NCBI GenBank assembly: GCA_017305665.1
Contig: JAFKKH010000029.1
Span: forward strand, 62,001 to 126,000
DNA length: 64,000 nucleotides
Origin: Hyphomicrobiales bacterium
GTDB taxonomy: Bacteria; Pseudomonadota; Alphaproteobacteria; Rhizobiales; Xanthobacteraceae
Direction of reading: 5' to 3'
Shown: positions 54,319-61,849 of the stretch, in pieces
Position numbering within the stretch: the first letter of the stretch is position 1
How the letters are laid out: the number at the start of each line of letters is the position of its first letter
The notes under the pieces: model-generated
Told to the model about the DNA's origin: nothing
Databases searched by the model: none
What the model saw: only the letters and a program-made list of their open reading frames with translations
Position numbers and translations under genes: made by a program

Positions 54319-55104
54319 TTACTGCTGCAATGATCCGATCGCCGTCGATGCAGCCTTCGCCGAAGCGACGACGATCGGCGCATATTCCTTGATCCGCTGC
54401 CGCGTCAGGCGCGACAAGGGACCGGAAATGCCGATGGCGGCCAGAATCCTTTCATCGGCATCGAAGATCGGAGCGGCGACGCCTCCGACATCCGCACGAT
54501 ATTCGCCGACGTTCACCGAATAGCCGGAATTGCGGATGGAGGCGATTTCCGTGTCCAACGCTCTCACCGACGTGATCGTTTTGTCTGTGTGCTTGTCGAG
54601 CATCTTGGAGATCGGCTCTCGCAGAGCCTCGTACGAATAGGCCAAAAGCACCTTGCCTGTTGCTGTGCAATGGAGCGGTGAGCTGCCCCCGCGTTCCGAG
54701 TAGGCTCTGACGGATTGGGCGCTGTCGATTTTTTCGATGTAGAGCAGGCGTAGTCCGTCGAGAACCGAGAGATGGACGCTTTCGCCGGTCCGTTGCGCAA
54801 GCTTGTTCATTTCCCTGATGCAGAGTTGAACGAGATTGGCATGACTCATCACCGACGAACCAAGCTTCCAGAGCTTCATCGTGGCGCGATAGCTGCGGTC
54901 CTCGTCCTGGACGACATAGTTCATGGCGCGCAGTGTCTTGACCAGGCGATGGACGTTCGATTTGTTCAGTTCGAGAAGCGCCGACAGCTCGGTGATACCG
55001 AGCGAACGCGGTGATACCGCCAGTGTTTCGAGAATTTGAAGCCCTTTGTGGAGAGTGCTATCGAGCCGCGGAGCCATCGCCTGCTTTTCGACCGTCGCTG
55101 CCAT
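54319..55104 (-). CDS. IclR-family regulator (second)
   Basis: 261 residues from ATG 55104 (MAATVEKQ), with AGGAAG 4 bases upstream; the longer start at 55122 would overlap the operator. Winged helix about 20-85 (GITELSALLELNKSNVHRLVKTLRAM) and effector domain with YSERGGSSPLHCTATGKVLLAY and YSVNVGEYRADVGGVAAPIFD. The preceding operator copy (55117-55152) suggests autoregulation. Compared with the IclR at 33737, similar order but different sequence, so two sensors may act on one regulon. Confidence 0.93.
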   Translation of the reverse strand: MAATVEKQAMAPRLDSTLHKGLQILETLAVSPRSLGITELSALLELNKSNVHRLVKTLRAMNYVVQDEDRSYRATMKLWKLGSSVMSHANLVQLCIREMNKLAQRTGESVHLSVLDGLRLLYIEKIDSAQSVRAYSERGGSSPLHCTATGKVLLAYSYEALREPISKMLDKHTDKTITSVRALDTEIASIRNSGYSVNVGEYRADVGGVAAPIFDADERILAAIGISGPLSRLTRQRIKEYAPIVVASAKAASTAIGSLQQ

Positions 55105-55116
55105 CGACTTCCTATT

Positions 55117-55152
55117 TCCCAATATACTGAAGATTTGTTCTATATACGAGAA
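55117..55152 (-). promoter_or_regulatory. Cluster operator, copy 7 (IclR promoter)
   Basis: Minus-strand: TTCT-CGTATAT-AGAA followed by CAAATC-TTCA and GTATATTGGGA. First arm perfect. It sits 13 bases upstream of the preferred IclR start, as expected for autorepression. Confidence 0.7.
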
Positions 55153-55189
55153 TACCTCGAAGTTGAAAGCAACTCAACCACTCGCGCGA

Positions 55190-55948
55190 CTACTTCTGCT
55201 GTCTCGCCGCCAGGGCTTTCTGCCGGTACGCTTCGATCCGCGCTTTCAATCCGGGACGACTTGCAGAGTTGACCAGCGCTGCGAGGTCGCCATCGTCATC
55301 TCGTGACATGGTCTTGGCGTGCAAGGCGGCGACCGTGGCCGGCTCCAGTCGGGAAGCGGCCGCCGCGACCTGTCCCAGCAGCTCTTGCAGACCGGTCTGA
55401 TCGCAGAGATCAGTAACCAGGCCGACTTCAGCCGCCATTGAGACCGACACCTCCGCCCCCTCGAGAAGAAGGCGCCGCGCGACATCGTTTCCGATCCGTG
55501 CCGCCAGCCGGCGCGTGCCAAGGACCAGGCCGAACCCGGAACCCGGAAACGCGAAGCTGCTGCCAGGGAGGCCGATCCGCCGGTCGCAGGCCGCGAACAG
55601 ATCGGCTCCGGCACCGTAAACCCGACCCGATCCGATGGCTGCGGTCATGATCGGGCTGGAATAGATTTTCTGGAGGAGATGTTCGATGCGGACAAAACGC
55701 AGAAGAAGATCGCCGTCCGAACAGCGATCCAGATCGCTAAGGTCAAAGCCGGTGCACATATGCTTGCCGGCGCCTTCAAAAACGATCAGGCGGACGCCTG
55801 CTGCGTGGGCATTGTCGATCGCGCGATCGAGATCGTCGACCATCGATGGACTGAGCGCGTTGCCGATTTGCGGCCTGTTGAGCGTGATGCGGGCGCATGC
55901 ATTTTCCACCAGCAGGCTTATTTCCGGACATTCAAGACGCGCGCTCAT
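55190..55948 (-). CDS. Enoyl-CoA hydratase/isomerase family protein
   Basis: 252 residues from ATG 55948, with GGAG about 5 bases upstream (the longer frame to 56161 is not supported). Crotonase fold: ITLNRPQIGNALSPSMVDDLDRAID, FEGAGKHMCTGFDLSDL (oxyanion loop), GSGRVYGAGADLFAACDRRIGLPGSSFAFPGSGFGLVLGTRRLAARIG. Glu residues of classic hydratases at the second active-site position are not evident, so isomerase or hydrolase action is possible. Divergent from the thiol oxygenase gene through a shared operator region. Confidence 0.85.
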   Translation of the reverse strand: MSARLECPEISLLVENACARITLNRPQIGNALSPSMVDDLDRAIDNAHAAGVRLIVFEGAGKHMCTGFDLSDLDRCSDGDLLLRFVRIEHLLQKIYSSPIMTAAIGSGRVYGAGADLFAACDRRIGLPGSSFAFPGSGFGLVLGTRRLAARIGNDVARRLLLEGAEVSVSMAAEVGLVTDLCDQTGLQELLGQVAAAASRLEPATVAALHAKTMSRDDDGDLAALVNSASRPGLKARIEAYRQKALAARQQK

Positions 55949-56034
55949 CGCTACTCCAATCTTCCGATGAAATCCGTGCCGTATCCTGGAACGCCTTTGC
56001 CGATGCTTGACGCGATCCGAGGGGTAGGTATACG

Positions 56035-56070
56035 TTACAGATAATAGAAATTTCGTTCTATATGTCGGAA
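56035..56070 (-). promoter_or_regulatory. Cluster operator, copy 8 (ECH/thiol oxygenase divergent promoter)
   Basis: Minus-strand TTCC-GACATAT-AGAA, then CGAAAT-TTCT and an imperfect ATTATCTGTAA. Both AGAA-N6-TTCT half-sites are perfect. It lies in the 236-base region shared by the enoyl-CoA hydratase and the thiol oxygenase genes. Confidence 0.65.
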
Positions 56071-56184
56071 CAATCGACGTCAAGCAGCCCGGTGCGATCG
56101 AAGCGCTGATTGACTGACACCGGCTCTGCTCTCGGCCCAACGCAGGATTTCGCCAAAGCAACAGGTCTCGACCGCAGGAGTTCG

Positions 56185-56763
56185 ATGATGGCCAACACCG
56201 CGATGCTGAAAAATTTCATCTCTGAGATGACGGCGATCGCAGATCTCGGCCTGGATGAACCGACCTTGCTTGAGCGTGCTCAACCGTTGATGCTGCGGCT
56301 GTTGTCGAAGGATGAATGGTTGCCAGCCGCCTTCGCTGAGTCCGACGAACGAAGCTACCGGCAATATCTGCTGCACTGCGATCCGCGTGAGCGGTTTTCG
56401 CTTGTCAGCTTTGTCTGGGGACCGGGCCAAAAAGCCCCGATTCATGATCACACGGTCTGGGGCGTTCTCGGCGTTCTCCGGGGATCGGAAACTTCGCAAC
56501 GGTACGTGGCCGAGGAGGGGGCGATTTCCGAACTTGGCTCGACGGAAGTCCTCGAGGCTGGCGCCATCGATCTGGTGTCACCGTCGATCGGCGACATTCA
56601 CCAAGTTTGGAACGGAAGCAAATCGAAGACCGCGGTCAGCATCCATCTGTATGGCGGCAACATTGGTACGATAAAGCGCCATTCCTTTGATATGTCCGGC
56701 GCGACCAAGATATTCACGAGCGGCTACTCGTCGAACATCATTCCCAACATCTGGTCGACTTGA
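56185..56763 (+). CDS. Cysteine-dioxygenase-type thiol oxygenase
   Basis: 192 residues from ATG 56185 with GCAGGAG just upstream. Cupin fold with the CDO metal set: His87 and His89 (PIHDHTVWGVLGVLRG) and His139 (SIGDIHQVWN), plus the Ser152-His154-Tyr156 (SIHLYGG) triad typical of thiol dioxygenases. Converts a thiol to a sulfinate with O2 and Fe(II). Could act on cysteine, 3-mercaptopropionate or another small thiol; the Arg/Gln specificity residue could not be assigned. Last gene before the tRNA-like scar. Confidence 0.88.
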   Translation: MMANTAMLKNFISEMTAIADLGLDEPTLLERAQPLMLRLLSKDEWLPAAFAESDERSYRQYLLHCDPRERFSLVSFVWGPGQKAPIHDHTVWGVLGVLRGSETSQRYVAEEGAISELGSTEVLEAGAIDLVSPSIGDIHQVWNGSKSKTAVSIHLYGGNIGTIKRHSFDMSGATKIFTSGYSSNIIPNIWST

Positions 56764-57159
56764 CAGCCTCTTCATGGCCTCGCAGGTTCGAGTCGTGCCT
56801 CCCTCACCATTTTCGGAAGTCCGACAAGCCCGATCCCATCAGCGATACACGCGTTCGTTGTCCTCGAGTCACAGGTGAGGCGCGGCGAGGTATCCCGCCG
56901 CGCCCCGATGTTGTCTCGCTGGTCCAGGCGCTGAGACGCCCGTTGCCAGGCTCGAAAAAGCCTAGCGGGCGATCCCAGCGAGGTGACAGCGCTTGGAATA
57001 AGACACTGGATCACCTCCTTTCGTTGTTGATGGAAACATCAATATAGGCGAAGAATCACAGCACGTTAAGGGGTGGCTCGGAGGTTTCCGGAGCAATTCT
57101 GCGGTGTTGCTGCAGGGCTGTTGAGGGTCGTGGCGCGCCGTGATAGGTGATCCGATAAC
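56764..57159. other. Intergenic region with tRNA-like scar, no gene seen
   Basis: 396 bases. Contains the tRNA 3'-like sequence (56779-56813) and a hairpin (56879-56887 with 56896-56904, ggcgcggcg/cgccgcgcc, 9 perfect pairs). No coding evidence. Confidence 0.5.
56779..56813. repeat. tRNA 3'-end-like remnant (possible right boundary)
   Basis: ctcgcaggttcgagtcgtgc... is followed by ctccctcaccatttt. It aligns with the 3' end of tRNA-Tyr and its next four bases (30941-30975) at 29 of 35 positions. There is no tRNA body upstream, only the end of the thiol oxygenase gene. Could be a decayed attachment site of an island from tRNA-Tyr, or part of some other tRNA. Confidence 0.5.
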
Positions 57160-57233
57160 GCGGGTGTAGCTCAATGGTAGAGCAGCAGCCTTCCAAGCTG
57201 AATACGAGGGTTCGATTCCCTTCACCCGCTCCA
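57160..57233 (+). tRNA. tRNA-Gly (UCC)
   Basis: 74 bases with CCA encoded. Acceptor GCGGGTG/CACCCGC, D arm tagctcaatggtagagc, anticodon loop ctTCCaa, T arm agggTTCGATTccct. UCC reads GGA/GGG codons. Its last 44 bases plus one further base recur exactly at 59548-59592. Confidence 0.97.
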
Positions 57234-57234
57234 A
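57190..57234. repeat. attL (islet, in tRNA-Gly)
   Basis: 45 bases from cttccaagctgaatacgagg to the base after CCA, identical to the right copy at 59548. The left copy is part of the functional tRNA gene. Another four upstream bases (gcag) also match with one mismatch between. Confidence 0.92.
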
Positions 57235-57281
57235 TAATTTCAATGACTTACGCGGAATTTCAATGCGGTTGCATCGAAGTT

Positions 57282-58316
57282 TTACAGTAGTTTTACAGGA
57301 CTTTCTGTGTGTAAGTTGATTTGCGCTATCAGCGCTTTGGTTGCTGCATCGCGTCCGACGTAACGCCTGATGATCTTTTCAACAGTGCCTTCATCCCAAG
57401 CCATGATCTCGGCAATGACGCGAATAGGAATTCTGGCATTGTAGAATTTGGTTGCGGCAGTGCCCCGTAGATCATGGAAGTGCAGATCGATATCTTTCAT
57501 CTTCGCGGCGTTCTTCGCGCTATCGAATGACGAGCCAAAGCCACTATCCGACCACGGTTTACCCTGCGTATTGGTCAGCACAAACGGCGATCTATTCTCG
57601 ATCGACGCAAGTATTTGCCGGAGATCATCGTAAAGAGGAATGATAGCAGGACGGCGGCCATTACTCTTGCTAGTCCGATGTTCGATAGAGTTTTCACCCA
57701 CGCTTTCCCAGGTAAGGGAGAGTAAGTCACCGCGCCGCAAGCCAGTGAAGGCGGCAAGATCGACCGCCCAGCCAACTTCTTTTGAAGTGGTTGCCTTGAT
57801 GCGAGCGATCTGTTCGTCGGTCCAGATGGTTTCTGCGCGATTGTTTGTGTAGAGATATTTAATGCCTTCGCATGGGTTCACGCTTATCGCACCGAGGGGA
57901 TCGACAGCGTAAGACAACACCCTTGAAAGGACCTGCAAGCCATAGTCGGCAGTGCGCGCTGTGTTTGACCACTGGCCTCGCCACCGACGTATCACCGGTT
58001 TGATTTTCTCAGGCCTATCGAATTGAGCTATGCGAAGATCGCCGAATTCTTGGCGAATACGGTCGAGCCAAGGCCCCCAGTTGCGGCGTGTTGATTCGGA
58101 TAGCTTCTTGAAATCATCGCTGCCTTTATATTCGACGATCAGAAAATGGAAACGTTTGTTGTCCACCGACCTAAGGTCGGAAATGGCGTTGTTGTATGAT
58201 TTCAGGAATTCCTGTGACCCCGGATTGCCTGCAAGGCGAGGCCCGCCGCGCCATGCATAGTAATAAATATTACCCTTGGATTTGACTTTGTGGACGCCCT
58301 TAAGCTGAACGCGCAT
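57282..58316 (-). CDS. Tyrosine-family integrase
   Basis: 344 residues reading toward the tRNA. The catalytic domain (about 165-340) has the first Arg in AFTGLRRGDLLSLTW, HxxR in DLHFHDLRGTAATKFY and nucleophile Tyr in KIIRRYVGRDAA; the usual LGH triad member is replaced by MAWDEGT. N-terminal SAM-like domain about 55-150. Probably inserts the islet at the tRNA 3' end. The start is the ATG at 58316, overlapped by the small gene upstream. Base composition is lower in GC than flanking genes, fitting transfer. Confidence 0.93.
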   Translation of the reverse strand: MRVQLKGVHKVKSKGNIYYYAWRGGPRLAGNPGSQEFLKSYNNAISDLRSVDNKRFHFLIVEYKGSDDFKKLSESTRRNWGPWLDRIRQEFGDLRIAQFDRPEKIKPVIRRWRGQWSNTARTADYGLQVLSRVLSYAVDPLGAISVNPCEGIKYLYTNNRAETIWTDEQIARIKATTSKEVGWAVDLAAFTGLRRGDLLSLTWESVGENSIEHRTSKSNGRRPAIIPLYDDLRQILASIENRSPFVLTNTQGKPWSDSGFGSSFDSAKNAAKMKDIDLHFHDLRGTAATKFYNARIPIRVIAEIMAWDEGTVEKIIRRYVGRDAATKALIAQINLHTESPVKLL

Positions 58317-58515
58317 TCTTTCGCCGTGCTTCGTAAGCTTCTAACTCAGCATCTAGATCGCTCGCGAGCGTCTGCGGCGTCTCAGCCAACGTAATTATTA
58401 CGATCTTTCCATCCTTGTCGATCTCTACGCGCGCAACAGCGATGCCAGCAGCCATGGTGGCGCGGATCGCACGCGTTACATCTGTTCCTTTGAAAGTGAG
58501 GGGGCCACGAGACAT
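58300..58515 (-). CDS. Small protein coupled to the integrase
   Basis: 71 residues (MSRGPLTFKGTDVTRAIRATMAAGIAVARVEI ... ASDLDAELEAYEARRKNA), overlapping the integrase start by 17 bases, so both are translated together. It looks like a helical, charged adaptor with an alpha-beta start, as in small proteins beside rhizobial tyrosine integrases. Could act as a directionality or regulatory factor; excisionase motif is not evident. Confidence 0.7.
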   Translation of the reverse strand: MSRGPLTFKGTDVTRAIRATMAAGIAVARVEIDKDGKIVIITLAETPQTLASDLDAELEAYEARRKNARSA

Positions 58516-58784
58516 GCATCTGTTGTACGGATGCGCACTGTTCTAAGACAAGCGCCCTATAGCGTGTTACGCCCAGAGCTTTCTTTGTAGATTCAATTGT
58601 TTAGGAATTTGGCCGTGCGGCAATTTGCAGGTGGCCTGCAAACGACATGCAAAGTACGTCATTTCACCTGCAAACCCACCTGCAACTCGGCTTATGATAC
58701 GGTATAAATAATCTGCGATGCTGCTTGCTCTTTCTAAGATTGAGAAGTGTAGGCAAGTGAGCAGCCTATAGGGTGAGGAAACAG
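58516..58784. promoter_or_regulatory. Islet control region with CCTGCAAA repeats
   Basis: 269 bases between the small gene and the cargo. Holds TTTGCAGG-tgg-CCTGCAAA (58624-58642, a perfect 8-bp palindrome) and further CCTGCAA copies at 58667-58674 and 58679-58685. A TATAAATAA box is present near 58702. Possible binding site for an islet regulator or integrase-accessory protein, and promoter of the cargo gene. Confidence 0.6.
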
Positions 58785-59441
58785 GTGAGCTTACGTCGAG
58801 TTGCCGGTTCGGTAGTATTGGTTGGGTTCGTTTTCATTGTTGGAGCATTAGCAAGTTGGTTCATTCTGCGACCAACAACACAGTGGCTTCAGCACGGATA
58901 CGTTTCATGTCTTTGGTCCTCGACCTATCAGGTTCCACCTGAATACGTACCCGACCGATCTGAAATTGGTTCTTCCGGCCAAAAGCTTCAGTTTATTAAT
59001 CCGCAATGGGATCCAAACCGCGCGTCATGTGGCACAAAAGGTAATGATGTTCATTTTGATTATGGCGAACAAGCGAAGCGTCAGGTCGCAATAATTACAA
59101 AAGGGTATGATCCCGGAGCCCGCGTTCATGCGGTGCCACCCTTTTTTCTGATGGCACCATTCTTGAATGTTGTTGGAGTAGCGGCACTAGTGCTGGGTTG
59201 TGCCTTGATCTTCGCGGCACCGAGCCTGACAGCCCCTTCGTACGACGTGAAGCAATGGAATGCATTTCTTCAACACGACGATGATATTAAGCGGATAGTT
59301 GATGCGCTGATCCCATTTGGCGAAAAATATGTCGATGAGTTTGCGCAGGCGTTTATGACCCTCAGAAACAAAGACTATCTTCCGCAAATCATAGAAAAAA
59401 TTCTAGCAAGCGCTAGAGCCGATATTTCGCGCGCCAAATAA
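58785..59441 (+). CDS. Islet cargo: two-helix membrane protein
   Basis: 218 residues from GTG 58785 with GAGGAAACAG ahead (a second GTG at 58773 is possible). Two membrane helices (about 10-28, VVLVGFVFIVGALASWF; 123-145, FFLMAPFLNVVGVAALVLGCALIF) enclose an outside loop with two Cys (C43 and C82 by rough count). The C-terminal 70 residues (YDVKQWNAFLQHDDDIKRIVDALIPFGEKYVDEF) are a cytoplasmic alpha-helical domain. No recognised family. Only non-mobility gene of the islet, so it is the candidate benefit to the host. Confidence 0.75.
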   Translation: MSLRRVAGSVVLVGFVFIVGALASWFILRPTTQWLQHGYVSCLWSSTYQVPPEYVPDRSEIGSSGQKLQFINPQWDPNRASCGTKGNDVHFDYGEQAKRQVAIITKGYDPGARVHAVPPFFLMAPFLNVVGVAALVLGCALIFAAPSLTAPSYDVKQWNAFLQHDDDIKRIVDALIPFGEKYVDEFAQAFMTLRNKDYLPQIIEKILASARADISRAK

Positions 59442-59751
59442 CTGCGAGCCACGCCGAAAATGGTTTTACAGTTGCTTGCTAACCCATTGAGTTTCTTAGG
59501 GTGCCCAGAGCCCTCAGACGATTGAATTCATTGGTAAAAATTGCAGACTTCCAAGCTGAATACGAGGGTTCGATTCCCTTCACCCGCTCCAAAAGCCCGC
59601 CGTTCCATCGGAATGAACGCTGACCGACGATGCGCGCGGGCTGCATGCCCGCAACGCAATGCTCGGCGGGCAAAAATGGTGTAAGCGCAACCGCAGGCGG
59701 CACCGGTGAATGCGAGCCGCATCTGATAACGCTGTTTCGGAGGAATAATCC
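59442..59751. other. Right junction of the islet and promoter of the next gene
   Basis: 310 bases. Holds the attR core (59548-59592) and then GC-rich core chromosome reaching the CaiB gene. No gene recognised. A partial tRNA sequence only: no D or anticodon-arm upstream half exists, so it is not a tRNA gene. Confidence 0.55.
59548..59592. repeat. attR (islet)
   Basis: Exact 45-base copy of the 3' half of tRNA-Gly, including the CCA and one following base. The D-arm half is absent, so this copy is not a functional tRNA. Its position after the cargo defines the right end of the islet. Confidence 0.92.
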
Positions 59752-60981
59752 ATGCCGGGTTTGCCGCTCTCGGGCATCAAGATCATCGATTTGACACGCG
59801 TGCTCGCCGGGCCGATTGCATCGCAGATGCTGGCCGATCTCGGCGCCGAAGTGATCAAGATCGAGCGGCCGGGAGGTGGTGACGATGCGCGTGCTTTCGG
59901 GCCGCCCTATCTGGTCGACCCCGAGGGCAAGCAGAACAACAACAACTCGTTCTTCCTCTGCGCCAACCGCGGCAAGAAATCGGTCACCCTCGACTTGTCC
60001 AAGCCCGAAGGCCAGGAGATCGTGCGCGAACTGGCGAAGACAGCCGACGTCATGATGGAGAATTTCAAGGTCGGCGATCTCAAGCGCTACGGGCTTGATT
60101 ACGAATCGATCAAGGCCATCAATCCCGGCATCATCTATTGCTCGGTGACCGGCTTTGGCCAAACCGGCCCCTATGCGCCGCGCGCCGGTTACGATGCCAT
60201 CCTGCAGGCGATGGGCGGCCTGATGAGCGTCACGGGCCATCTCGACGGCGAACCCGGCGAAGGTCCGATGAAGGTTGGCCCAAGCATCGTCGACTACATG
60301 ACAGGTATGAACGGGTCGATCGGGATTCTTGCCGCGCTTTACAATCGCAAGGTCAATCACGGGCAGGGGCAGCACGTCGACGTCTGCCTGCTCGACACCG
60401 TCATCGCTTCGCTGTCGCATTGGGCCCAAATCTTTTTGGTGAACGGGAAGGTGCCGCCGCGGCGTGGCACCTGGGGCAATGGCGGCATGCCGGCCGGCGT
60501 GTTTCGTTGCACGGACGGCGAGTTGATGCTGGTGGTCGGCAACGACGGGCAATACGCGCGCACTTGCGCGGTGCTCGGCCGGCCCGATCTCGCCACCAAC
60601 CCGAAATATCTCAAGAACAATGACCGCGTTCAGCACGGCAAGGAGCTGATGGCGATCTTCGCTGGCGAGTTCCTGAAGCAGCCGGTGAAGCACTGGCTCG
60701 ATGGACTCGAGAAGGCCGGCGTGCCTTCAGGGCCGATCAATGACTTCGCGCAAGTGTTTGCCGATCCGCACGTGCGCGAGCGCGGCATGGAAGTGAAGGT
60801 CGAGCATCCGTTCGAACCATCGCTATCGTTGATCCGCAATGCGATCACATTCTCCGGGACGCCCGTCACGGACTATCGGGCGCCGCCCACGCTCGGCCAG
60901 CATACCGGCGAGGTGCTGGCGTCGCAGCTCGGCTACGATGATGCGAAGATCGAGGCGTTGAAGGCGCAGAAGATCATCTAG
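59752..60981 (+). CDS. CaiB/BaiF CoA-transferase
   Basis: 409-residue family III CoA-transferase with a strong GGAGGAA 7 bases before the ATG. VLAGPIASQMLADLGAEVIKIERPGGGDDAR, ENFKVGDLKRYGLDYESIKAINPGIIY and the catalytic Asp in PRAGYDAILQAMGG are all conserved. Resembles succinyl-CoA:dicarboxylate (glutarate/itaconate-type) transferases found with acyl-CoA dehydrogenases; the next plus-strand gene is one. Convergent with the TetR gene, whose ends overlap by 8 bases. Confidence 0.93.
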   Translation: MPGLPLSGIKIIDLTRVLAGPIASQMLADLGAEVIKIERPGGGDDARAFGPPYLVDPEGKQNNNNSFFLCANRGKKSVTLDLSKPEGQEIVRELAKTADVMMENFKVGDLKRYGLDYESIKAINPGIIYCSVTGFGQTGPYAPRAGYDAILQAMGGLMSVTGHLDGEPGEGPMKVGPSIVDYMTGMNGSIGILAALYNRKVNHGQGQHVDVCLLDTVIASLSHWAQIFLVNGKVPPRRGTWGNGGMPAGVFRCTDGELMLVVGNDGQYARTCAVLGRPDLATNPKYLKNNDRVQHGKELMAIFAGEFLKQPVKHWLDGLEKAGVPSGPINDFAQVFADPHVRERGMEVKVEHPFEPSLSLIRNAITFSGTPVTDYRAPPTLGQHTGEVLASQLGYDDAKIEALKAQKII

Positions 60982-61645
60982 CCGCCAGGACGTTCACACG
61001 CGGCCCTGTCTTGCTCCGGCCCGGATTCGTGGTCAGCGCCAGGGTCGCGACGGCGACGACGCGATCGATGATCGCGTTCACGTCGTTGAGATCGCATTTC
61101 CCGTCCGACAATTTTGTCAGGCGCTCCGTGTCACGGATCGTCTGATGCGCCATGGCGAGCGCGAAGTGCAGGCCCCAATACAGGTCGACTTCGTCGCGGC
61201 CGGGCAGGGCGCGCTTCATGGCGGCGGCGAACTTCCGCAGGTGATCGACTTCGCGGTTCTTGATCTTGCGGATTGGCGGCACGGATTCGATCGAGGCGCG
61301 GATCATGAAACGCGCCGCATCCGAACGCTGCTTGTCGGGGCCGAGGCAGCCGCGCAGCGTTGGACCGACTAGCGCACGCAACACCACATCGATCTCGGCG
61401 CGCCCGCCGCCGGCTTCTTCGGCAGCTTTCAGTTCGTTGAGACGTTCGCGGTTGGTCGCAAGGCTGCGGGTGACGAACAGCTCCGCGATCAGTTCATCCT
61501 TGGAGCCGAAATGATAGTTCACCGCCGCCAGGTTCACGTCTGCGGCGGCGACGATGTCGCGCAATGTCACGTCCGCGAAGCCGCGATCGGCGTAAAGACG
61601 CTCGGCGGCGGTCAGGATAGCGCTGCGTGTGTGGTCCGTGGCCAT
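60974..61645 (-). CDS. TetR-family regulator
   Basis: 223 residues from ATG 61645 (MATDHTRSAILTAAERLYADRGF). N-terminal helix-turn-helix TLRDIVAAADVNLAAVNYHFGSKDELI and a C-terminal alpha-helical ligand domain resembling TetR_C_ fatty-acid-type regulators. Divergent from the acyl-CoA dehydrogenase gene by 205 bases, so it probably represses that operon, with an acyl-CoA or its acid as inducer. Ends overlap the CaiB gene by 8 bases. Confidence 0.9.
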   Translation of the reverse strand: MATDHTRSAILTAAERLYADRGFADVTLRDIVAAADVNLAAVNYHFGSKDELIAELFVTRSLATNRERLNELKAAEEAGGGRAEIDVVLRALVGPTLRGCLGPDKQRSDAARFMIRASIESVPPIRKIKNREVDHLRKFAAAMKRALPGRDEVDLYWGLHFALAMAHQTIRDTERLTKLSDGKCDLNDVNAIIDRVVAVATLALTTNPGRSKTGPRVNVLAAR

Positions 61646-61849
61646 GGCATAGCCCCATGCGTGAGGGGAGTTGCATTTCAAACAGACGTATGAAACTATG
61701 GTTTGAAGGCTGGAATGTCAATGCGCCAGCACGCATTGCAGATCCGGCGCCCGCGTTGGCTCGCCTCGCAATCGGCAACAGAATTGCCTTGCGAGGGGTA
61801 GCTGGCGGGGAGAGAGTGGCCCGCAAAATTCAGCACGAGGAGCGTCCCA

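Larger units (their letters stand above)
57190..59592. mobile_element. Integrative islet in tRNA-Gly (about 2.4 kb)
   Basis: Bounded by exact 45-base direct repeats of the tRNA-Gly 3' half (57190-57234 and 59548-59592). Contains a tyrosine integrase next to the tRNA, a small overlapping gene and one cargo membrane protein. The internal DNA is visibly richer in A+T than neighbouring sequence. The tRNA is regenerated intact at the left. No transfer, replication or phage genes; probably a minimal genomic islet, mobile only if its integrase is active. Confidence 0.9.

Noticed and set aside
56110-56184. TTG start upstream of the thiol oxygenase
   Set aside because: The ATG at 56185 has a GCAGGAG site and starts the conserved fold; the longer leader is unsupported.
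59548-59592. Second tRNA-Gly gene
   Set aside because: Only the 3' half is present; it is the attR repeat.
30886-59592. CRISPR array or phage genome
   Set aside because: No regularly spaced repeats and no structural or replication genes; only an integrase at one islet.
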